A stretch of DNA of 64,000 nucleotides. Origin: Porcipelethomonas sp964621265. GTDB taxonomy: Bacteria; Bacillota; Clostridia; Oscillospirales; Ruminococcaceae. The first letter of the stretch is position 1, and every line of letters begins with the position of its first letter. Shown here piece after piece: positions 57,989 through 64,000 of this stretch. The translations under genes were made by a program, and so were the position numbers. The stretch lies in contig CAZULQ010000006.1 in assembly GCA_964621265.1 (NCBI GenBank), positions 6,931-70,930 on the forward strand. Reading direction: 5' to 3'. The notes under the pieces are model-generated. The model searched no databases. It saw only the letters and a program-made list of their open reading frames with translations, and was not told the origin of the DNA.

Positions 57989-60460
57989 ATGTCAGATTTA
58001 AATCAGAATCCATTAAATAACGGACAGCCGAATCAGACAGAACCTATGGGCTTACAGCAGCCTGTTAACCCTGCAATCGGCGGACTTCAGCAGCCAGTAA
58101 ATCCAGCTGTTTCAGGTCAGCCTGTACAGACACCTGTTATGGAACAGAATCCACAGCAGCCTGATTTACAGCCAATGGGCGGACAGTTTACACAGCCTGT
58201 TAACCCTGCTATGCAGCAGCCTTCAGTTTCACCTGAAATGGTACAGGACTTTAACAATACTATGGTTGCAAACGGTGCTGATGTTGTTACAAAGAAGAGC
58301 AAGAAGGGTCTCTTTATCGGTATTGCGGCATCACTCGCAGTTCTCGTTGGCGGCTCAGTTGCGGCTTATTCATTCAGCCCATGGGTTAAGAACAACGTTA
58401 AAATGCTCATCAACGACCCTGCTGAATACTACGCATGGGTAGAAGAAGAAAACGCTAAAACAGTTGCAGAAGATGTTTCAGCAGCTTATGGCAGCGCATT
58501 TGACAACGCTAAGACTGAGAGTGAAGTAACACTCAAGGCTGAGCTTAATGCTGACAGCATTGATAAATTCTTTGAAGAAAGCGAAGGAATGTCAATTTCT
58601 TCACTGGGCTTTGAGCTTCCTTCTGAGCTTTCAGTTTCAGTTGCTTCAAAGTATGAAAACGAAAATCTTATCGGTTCAATGAACGTTGCAACAGAAGACG
58701 GCGCAGTTGTAACTGCTAATATATACTTTATTGATGGTGTTTATTACTATCAGATTCCTGAGCTTTCATCTTCATACATTGCTATGGATATGGATGCTAT
58801 AATGGAATCAGCATATTCAGAGCTTGATAGTGAAATGGCAGCATTCATGGAATCCTATATGGAAACTGCTATGAATATGACAGACCCGTCAGCAGTTAAG
58901 GAACTCGTTTCTGAAAACGACTTAAAGGATATCATCCTTAACTATTCAGCTGCCGTTTACGGTCAGATTGATGATGTTGAGCTTGAAAAGGGCGTAAGCC
59001 GCAAGGTTGGTTCTGTTGATATGGAATACAACGTTCTCACAGCTGAAATCGACGAAAAGTGTCTCTATGACATCTGCATGGAAGCACTTGAAACAGCAGA
59101 AGATGACAAGACAGTAATTGGTATTTGCGAAGAGCTCGGCGTTGACAAGGACACCTACAAGGAAACTCTTACATCACTTATCGAAAGCTTAGAGGCTGAA
59201 GAGGTTGACTCTGAAAGCAAGGATTACGTTGAAATGAACGTATATGTAAGCTCAACAGGTGTTATCTGCGGACGTGAATTCATTCTTCACGAAGAAGACG
59301 TTGAAAGCGAAAATCCTGTAACTGTTTCTTATATCTGCGCTGAAGATGATGACAAGTCGGCATTTGAAGTTGAATTCAAGGTTGCTGAAGATGACGGCTT
59401 TGTGCTTTCAGGCGATATGGAAGAAAAGTCAGGCAAGACAAACGGTGAAATTGCCTTTACAGTAAATAATACAGGCGAAGTTACAGAAATCCCTGTTACA
59501 CTCAAGGATATCGAAACAGCAGGCAAGAACGAAGAATACTTAAAGGGCGAAGTAACTCTTGACCTTTCAACAGTCGGCGTTCCTGCACTCACATTTGCTC
59601 TTGATTCAGACGGCAAGAGCCAGACAGTAAGCACTGACGTTGTAATTGCCGGCACAGACTTCGGTAAGATTTCATACATTATCAGCGAAAAGGCTTCTTC
59701 TGAAATCCCTGCATTTGATTCTTCAAAGACTGTATATCAGTTTGATGAAACAGGCATGGGTCTTGAAGAGTATGCTGCAGAAGTTGAAGCAAATCTCCCA
59801 ACATTCATCAACAAAATCGGCGATTCAATCGGTTTTGAAGGTCTTTACGATTTAATCTTTGCAAGCAACGAGCTCGACAGCGGATATGTAGAAGATGAAT
59901 ATGAATTCGTAGAAGATGAAATTGATTTTGAAGATGTTGAAATTGAAGAAGAATTCGAAGAAATTGAAGAAGAGGATTTTGAAGATCTCGAAGATTTCGA
60001 AGACTACGATGACGAAATTCTTGAAGGCACATGCAAATTCTCTGAATTAAAGAACGAATTCAACGGCACAGCGTTTACTTATCCAGCAGAGCTTGATGGT
60101 ATTCTCAACTATGTTGATGTAACAGACGAAGTTGTTGAACCATTTGACTTCGGTTCATACTATGACGCTGACTACACAATGTATGTATTCGTTGAAAACA
60201 ACGGTGAAACAGCTCTTGCACCTGCTGACTGTACTGTTACAGGTCTCAGCGTTTACGAAGGCGCTCCTGTTGATATGAAGCTTGGCGGCGTTGGCATCGG
60301 TGATTCTGTAAAGGCACTCGAATCAGCTTTCGGTGTTACAATCGAAAACACAGCAGATGGCTCAATCACAATCTATGACGAAGATACAGCATGGAACTCA
60401 CTTACATTCTACTGGTATGACGGTGCAGTTTACTCAATGAACATCACAGTTTATGATTAA
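57989..60460 (+). CDS. large single-pass membrane protein of unknown function
   Basis: The 823-residue protein has an N-terminal cytoplasmic Gln/Pro-rich segment (1-85) with repeats of QQPVNPA, a basic patch (KKSKKG), one membrane helix (about 107-130) and an exported body of about 690 residues rich in Glu and Asp. Near 635-685 lies a highly acidic stretch (runs of E, D and F). The last ~130 residues form a separate strand-rich domain (CKFSELKNEFNGTAFTYPAE onward) ending NITVYD. I do not recognise a family. AAGGGGGACAATATA precedes ATG. It has its own promoter and terminator. A sensor or cell-envelope role is only a guess. Confidence 0.75.
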   Translation: MSDLNQNPLNNGQPNQTEPMGLQQPVNPAIGGLQQPVNPAVSGQPVQTPVMEQNPQQPDLQPMGGQFTQPVNPAMQQPSVSPEMVQDFNNTMVANGADVVTKKSKKGLFIGIAASLAVLVGGSVAAYSFSPWVKNNVKMLINDPAEYYAWVEEENAKTVAEDVSAAYGSAFDNAKTESEVTLKAELNADSIDKFFEESEGMSISSLGFELPSELSVSVASKYENENLIGSMNVATEDGAVVTANIYFIDGVYYYQIPELSSSYIAMDMDAIMESAYSELDSEMAAFMESYMETAMNMTDPSAVKELVSENDLKDIILNYSAAVYGQIDDVELEKGVSRKVGSVDMEYNVLTAEIDEKCLYDICMEALETAEDDKTVIGICEELGVDKDTYKETLTSLIESLEAEEVDSESKDYVEMNVYVSSTGVICGREFILHEEDVESENPVTVSYICAEDDDKSAFEVEFKVAEDDGFVLSGDMEEKSGKTNGEIAFTVNNTGEVTEIPVTLKDIETAGKNEEYLKGEVTLDLSTVGVPALTFALDSDGKSQTVSTDVVIAGTDFGKISYIISEKASSEIPAFDSSKTVYQFDETGMGLEEYAAEVEANLPTFINKIGDSIGFEGLYDLIFASNELDSGYVEDEYEFVEDEIDFEDVEIEEEFEEIEEEDFEDLEDFEDYDDEILEGTCKFSELKNEFNGTAFTYPAELDGILNYVDVTDEVVEPFDFGSYYDADYTMYVFVENNGETALAPADCTVTGLSVYEGAPVDMKLGGVGIGDSVKALESAFGVTIENTADGSITIYDEDTAWNSLTFYWYDGAVYSMNITVYD

Positions 60461-60476
60461 TTGACATATCTATATG

Positions 60477-60509
60477 AACGGTAAAGCTTTTTAGCTTTAC
60501 CGTTTTTTT
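60477..60509 (+). terminator. terminator of the large unknown protein gene
   Basis: AACGGTAAAGCT / AGCTTTACCGTT with a TTTT loop and a run of T's. Confidence 0.9.
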
Positions 60510-60517
60510 ATTTTCCC

Positions 60518-60546
60518 TTGCAATTTAGTGCACGAAATGATATAAT
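60518..60546 (+). promoter_or_regulatory. promoter of the fhs-tsaE-tsaB-rpiB unit
   Basis: TTGCAA, 17 bases, TATAAT. It lies inside a longer upstream reading frame of fhs, which supports the internal start used here. Confidence 0.75.
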
Positions 60547-60610
60547 AAAAACAGATATTACTGTGAAAGGAGTACTGTTTTCTCAAACATTGAAAACGGG
60601 ATTTGAAAAT

Positions 60611-62281
60611 ATGTTAACTGATATTGAAATAGCACAGGGTGCGAAAATGAAACCGATTATTGAAATTGCTGCAGCTATGGGTATTGCAAATGAGGATATT
60701 GAGCCTTATGGTCACTATAAGGCAAAGCTTTCTGAGGAACTTTACTCAAAGCTTGAAAACAAGGAAAACGGCAAGCTTGTTCTTGTGACAGCAATTAATC
60801 CGACTCCTGCAGGTGAGGGTAAGACAACTGTCAGCGTAGGACTTGCACAGTCTATGCACAAAATCGGCAAAAATGCCGTTCTGGCGCTCAGAGAGCCATC
60901 ACTCGGTCCTGTTTTCGGAATCAAGGGCGGCGCTGCAGGCGGCGGCTATTCACAGGTTGTTCCGATGGAGGATATCAACCTCCACTTTACAGGAGATATG
61001 CACGCAATTACTGCGGCAAACAATCTTCTTTGTGCGGCTGTTGACAACCATATGCAGCAGGGAAATGAGCTTGGTATCGACCAGAGAAGAATTCTCTTTA
61101 AAAGATGTCTTGATATGAACGACAGAGCTCTCAGAAATGTCGTTATAGGTATGGGCGGCAAGGTTAACGGTGTGCCCCGTGAGGACGGCTTCCAGATTAC
61201 TGTTGCTTCCGAAATTATGGCGATACTCTGTCTGGCTTCTGATTTAGCTGACCTTAAAGCACGTATCGGAAACATTCTTGTCGGATATAAATATTCAGGC
61301 GAACCGCTTTACGCAAGAGAGCTTGGCGTACAGGGCGCAATGACTGCGCTTTTAAAGGATGCTTTAAAGCCTAACCTTGTTCAGACTCTTGAAAATACTC
61401 CTGCGCTTATTCACGGCGGTCCGTTTGCAAATATCGCTCACGGCTGTAACTCTATAAGAGCGACAAAGCTTGCGCTTAAGCTCGGCGACTACTGCATTAC
61501 TGAGGCTGGCTTCGGCTCTGACCTTGGTGCTGAAAAGTTCTTTGACATCAAGTGCCGCTTTGGTGGCTTAAAGCCTGATTGCGTTGTGCTTGTTGCAACA
61601 ATCCGTGCGCTTAAATATAACGGCGGCGTGGCTAAGGCTGACCTGACAAATGAAAATACTGACGCACTTAATAAGGGCATTGTAAACCTTGGAGTGCACA
61701 TTGAAAATATGAAGAAGTATGGTGTGCCTGTTGTTGTGGCAATTAACCGTTTCCATACAGATACAGACGCTGAGGTTAAAATTATTGAGGATTTCTGCGC
61801 TTCAAAGGGCGTTGAGGTTTCAATGACTGAAATTTTTGCCAAGGGCGGCGAAGGCGGACAGGACCTGGCTCGCAAGGTCGTTTCTGCAATTGAGACTACA
61901 CCTTCGCAGTTTGCACCGCTTTATGATGAAAAGCTTTCTATTAAGGAAAAGCTTGAAATTATTGCTAAGGAAATTTATCGTGCCGATGGAGTTGTGTTTA
62001 CAGCGGCGGCTGAGAAGAATCTCGCTGAAATCGTGGCGCTCGGATATGACAATATCCCTGTGTGCGTTGCCAAGACACAGTATTCACTGTCTGATGACCC
62101 TGCAAAGCTCGGCAAGCCTGAGGGCTTTAAGATTACTGTACGTGAACTCAAGCTTTCAGCAGGTGCGGGATTTGTTGTTGCGCTTACAGGCAGTATCATG
62201 ACTATGCCGGGACTTCCTAAGAAGCCTGCGGCTATGGCAGTTGACTGTGATAATAACGGAAATATCACAGGACTTTTCTGA
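60611..62281 (+). CDS. fhs: formate--tetrahydrofolate ligase
   Basis: The 556-residue enzyme makes 10-formyl-tetrahydrofolate from formate and ATP, feeding one-carbon units to purine synthesis and acetogenesis-type pathways. The start MLTDIEIAQGAKMKPI matches the family start. The P-loop is TPAGEGKTT (about 61-69), followed by LREPSLGPVFGIKGGAAGGG. The C-terminus contains GSIMTMPGLPKKPAA. The ATG at 60611 has only a weak GGGA site; the promoter position excludes a start further upstream at 60518. Confidence 0.96.
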   Translation: MLTDIEIAQGAKMKPIIEIAAAMGIANEDIEPYGHYKAKLSEELYSKLENKENGKLVLVTAINPTPAGEGKTTVSVGLAQSMHKIGKNAVLALREPSLGPVFGIKGGAAGGGYSQVVPMEDINLHFTGDMHAITAANNLLCAAVDNHMQQGNELGIDQRRILFKRCLDMNDRALRNVVIGMGGKVNGVPREDGFQITVASEIMAILCLASDLADLKARIGNILVGYKYSGEPLYARELGVQGAMTALLKDALKPNLVQTLENTPALIHGGPFANIAHGCNSIRATKLALKLGDYCITEAGFGSDLGAEKFFDIKCRFGGLKPDCVVLVATIRALKYNGGVAKADLTNENTDALNKGIVNLGVHIENMKKYGVPVVVAINRFHTDTDAEVKIIEDFCASKGVEVSMTEIFAKGGEGGQDLARKVVSAIETTPSQFAPLYDEKLSIKEKLEIIAKEIYRADGVVFTAAAEKNLAEIVALGYDNIPVCVAKTQYSLSDDPAKLGKPEGFKITVRELKLSAGAGFVVALTGSIMTMPGLPKKPAAMAVDCDNNGNITGLF

Positions 62282-62304
62282 TAGAGGTAAGGGAAGATTT
62301 GATG

Positions 62305-62730
62305 ATGAAGGTTGTAACTAAGAGTGCTGAGGAGACAATAGCGTTTGCGGAAAAAATAGGCGGACTTCTCAGAAAGGGTGATGTTATAGCATATAAGGGC
62401 GGACTCGGTGCGGGCAAAACCACCTTTACAAGAGGACTTGCTGTCGGACTTGGTCTTAAAGATGATATTACTTCGCCGACTTTTGCGATTGTAAATGAGT
62501 ATCACGGCAAAATCAGCCTTTATCACTTTGATATGTACAGAATTATGGACCCATTTGAGCTTGACGCTACGGGATTTTATGATTATCCGCTTGATGAAAG
62601 CGTTTTTGCTGTGGAGTGGTCTGAGAATATTGAGGAAGTTCTGCCGGAGAGTACTATATATATAACAATTGAGCGTATTGACGATGAGGTGCGTGAAATA
62701 ACTGTCGAGGGAGATGAGCGTTTTTGTTGA
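62305..62730 (+). CDS. tsaE: tRNA threonylcarbamoyladenosine biosynthesis ATPase TsaE
   Basis: The 141-residue ATPase works with TsaB and TsaD to make t6A at position 37 of ANN-decoding tRNAs. The Walker A motif is GGLGAGKTTFTRGL (about 33-46), followed by ITSPTFAIVNEY and VEWSENI. ATG codons at 62302 and 62305 both lie behind AAGGGAAG, and the spacing favours the second. It follows fhs by about 20 bases and overlaps tsaB. Confidence 0.93.
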   Translation: MKVVTKSAEETIAFAEKIGGLLRKGDVIAYKGGLGAGKTTFTRGLAVGLGLKDDITSPTFAIVNEYHGKISLYHFDMYRIMDPFELDATGFYDYPLDESVFAVEWSENIEEVLPESTIYITIERIDDEVREITVEGDERFC

Positions 62731-63407
62731 CATTAGGGATTGAAACATCCGGTAAAACTGCGTCTGTGGCGCTTTTTGAGGACGGAATGATGCTTGGGCA
62801 GAATTCAGTCTATACTGCTAAAACACAGTCACAGGTTATTTTGCCGATGGTGAAACGACTTGTCTCTGAGTGTGACAGGGAAATAGAACAGATTGACAGA
62901 ATAGCTGTCGGGGTTGGCCCCGGGTCGTATACAGGAATCAGAATAGGAATTGCGGCTGTGAAGGCGATGTGCTTTGCGGGTGACAAGCCGTGCTGCGGAG
63001 TTTCGACGCTTGAGGGGCTTGCATACAACTATCCTGCTGATGGAATTGTATGTGCAGTTATGAAGGCAAGACAGAAGCTTGTGTATGCGGCGGTGTTCCG
63101 CTTTGAAAACGGCAGAGCGGAGCGTATTGCGGACGACATGATAATTGACTCTGCCGAGCTTGATGAACAGCTTAAAAAGTACAATGAAAAAATTATGCTT
63201 ACAGGCGATGCGGCGGTGGATTTCTGCGAAGGATTTACAGGCGGCATGTATACTGTTGCACCTGCACATCTGAGAAATCAGAATGCGACAGGAATCTGTA
63301 TGGCGTCATTCTGCAATGAATACGTCGGTCCGGAGGAACTCGAGGCGAGTTATTTACAGCTTGTCAAGGCTGAAAAGGATTTGATTGAAAAGGAGAATAA
63401 AAAATGA
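62724..63407 (+). CDS. tsaB: tRNA threonylcarbamoyladenosine biosynthesis protein TsaB
   Basis: The 227-residue ASKHA-fold protein starts LTLGIETSGKTASVALFEDG and has VGPGSYTGIRIGIAAVKAMC (about 70-90), the TsaB hallmark. It scaffolds TsaD and TsaE. The start is TTG, either of two tandem TTG codons at 62724 and 62727, inside the end of tsaE behind GAGGGAGATGAG. Its stop overlaps the rpiB start (ATGA). tsaD and rimI are not present in the window. Confidence 0.93.
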   Translation: MLTLGIETSGKTASVALFEDGMMLGQNSVYTAKTQSQVILPMVKRLVSECDREIEQIDRIAVGVGPGSYTGIRIGIAAVKAMCFAGDKPCCGVSTLEGLAYNYPADGIVCAVMKARQKLVYAAVFRFENGRAERIADDMIIDSAELDEQLKKYNEKIMLTGDAAVDFCEGFTGGMYTVAPAHLRNQNATGICMASFCNEYVGPEELEASYLQLVKAEKDLIEKENKK

Positions 63408-63838
63408 TAGCAATTGGTTGTGACCATGCGGCTTATGATATGAAGCTTGGTATTATTGATATGCTTAAGGAAAAAGGCTATGAAGTTGCAGACGTGGGAT
63501 GCAATGGCGAGTCGTGCGATTATCCTGACATTGCGGAGGCAGTGGGCAGAGAAATAACTGAGGGAAGATGTGAAAAGGGTATTCTGATTTGTGGTACAGG
63601 TGTTGGTATGTCTATTGCCGCAAACAAGATTAAAGGTATCAGAGCTGCGCTTTGTTCAGAACATTTCTCTGTTAAATATACAAGACTTCATAATGATTCC
63701 AATGTTTTGTGTATGGGTGCAAGAACAATCGGACCGGGACTTGCGGCGGAACTTGTAGAAATTTTTCTTGAAACTGAGTTTGAAGGCGGACGTCATCAGA
63801 GACGTGTTGATAAAATTAATGCAATCGAAAATAAGTGA
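63404..63838 (+). CDS. rpiB: ribose-5-phosphate isomerase B
   Basis: The 144-residue isomerase interconverts ribose 5-phosphate and ribulose 5-phosphate in the pentose phosphate pathway. It has GCDHAAYDMKLGI at the N-terminus, the catalytic Cys in LICGTGVGMSIAANK (about 65-80) and HNDSNVLCMGARTIG. AAAAGGAGAATAAAA precedes ATG. The start overlaps the tsaB stop. Because allose 6-phosphate isomerases are close relatives, the substrate is assigned from family. Confidence 0.94.
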   Translation: MIAIGCDHAAYDMKLGIIDMLKEKGYEVADVGCNGESCDYPDIAEAVGREITEGRCEKGILICGTGVGMSIAANKIKGIRAALCSEHFSVKYTRLHNDSNVLCMGARTIGPGLAAELVEIFLETEFEGGRHQRRVDKINAIENK

Positions 63839-63842
63839 ATTT

Positions 63843-63866
63843 AAGGCGGATTTATCCGCCTTTTTG
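63843..63866 (+). terminator. terminator of the fhs-rpiB unit
   Basis: AAGGCGGA / TCCGCCTT with a four-base loop and TTTTT, just after rpiB. Confidence 0.9.
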
Positions 63867-63948
63867 CATTTTTGTTGTTGAATATGTCGATGCAGAGGAG
63901 GAAAAACAGCCTTTTGGTTGTTTAAAGTTCCAAAAGTAGAAAAACCTG

Positions 63949-63977
63949 TTGACAAAGGGAGAAATAGGTGATATAAT
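63949..63977 (+). promoter_or_regulatory. strong promoter at the window edge
   Basis: Perfect TTGACA, 17 bases, TATAAT, reading out of the window. Its gene lies beyond position 64000. Confidence 0.85.
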
Positions 63978-64000
63978 AATAAAGCTGTCAGGGACGGAGA

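Overview
The window looks like a chromosomal segment of a Gram-positive, anaerobic, plant-fibre-degrading Clostridium relative, most likely a Ruminococcus (Oscillospiraceae). The reasons are a Ruminococcus flavefaciens-style scaffoldin cluster, a dockerin-bearing pectate lyase, a GH5 endoglucanase, pyruvate:ferredoxin oxidoreductase, RNase Y, HrcA/CIRCE heat-shock control, strong AGGAGG ribosome sites and many TTGACA-N17-TATAAT promoters. No tRNA, rRNA, prophage, insertion sequence or CRISPR array was recognised.

Layout. 0-5.4 kb: the end of a carbohydrate-uptake operon (TPR membrane protein, YIP1 protein, DUF5696 exoprotein, two ABC permeases). 5.5-8.2 kb: trpS and a MATE exporter. 8.2-21.2 kb: the accessory core. 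It holds a 1400-residue double pectate lyase with a dockerin, a divergent GerA-type spore germinant receptor operon, then a three-gene scaffoldin operon behind three tandem promoters: a cohesin-dockerin adaptor (ScaC-like), a multi-cohesin X-dockerin scaffoldin (ScaB-like), and a single-cohesin wall anchor (ScaE-like). 21.2-28.6 kb: AzlCD, a SLOG protein, a degenerate LCP protein, TatD, a membrane-tethered GH5 glucanase and a CPBP protein. 28.8-35.1 kb: nifJ and ppk, separated by 630 bp that contain a probable stand-alone small RNA. 35.4-40.6 kb: AraC regulator, HAD phosphatase, a CLC-F-type antiporter with a small kinase-like gene, YtaF and BirA. 40.8-45.7 kb: hrcA-grpE-dnaK-dnaJ. 45.7-50 kb: a lipoprotein divergent from an XRE regulator, a solitary spoVAC, rny and a PLC-like gene. 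50-64 kb: YfhO, a radical SAM protein, aquaporin, purine salvage (hpt, NCS2 permease), pdaA, DUF1540, a large unknown membrane protein, and fhs-tsaE-tsaB-rpiB.

How it works together. The dockerin enzyme should dock onto ScaB-type cohesins directly, or the adaptor should. The ScaB X-dockerin should bind the cohesin of the wall-anchored ScaE-like protein. This would give a small cell-surface enzyme complex for pectin and cellulose, next to a membrane-anchored GH5. Spore genes (gerA operon, ytaF, spoVAC, pdaA) are scattered through the window and suggest that the organism sporulates or descends from a spore-former.

The least expected non-coding signals are a 66-69 bp dispersed element found three times (after trpS, over the end of birA, and between nifJ and the CPBP gene), the candidate small RNA upstream of ppk, a ppk promoter embedded in a terminator hairpin, and a divergent promoter pair with a 9-bp inverted repeat between the XRE and lipoprotein genes. 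Promoter, operator and small-RNA calls are read by eye from sequence only.
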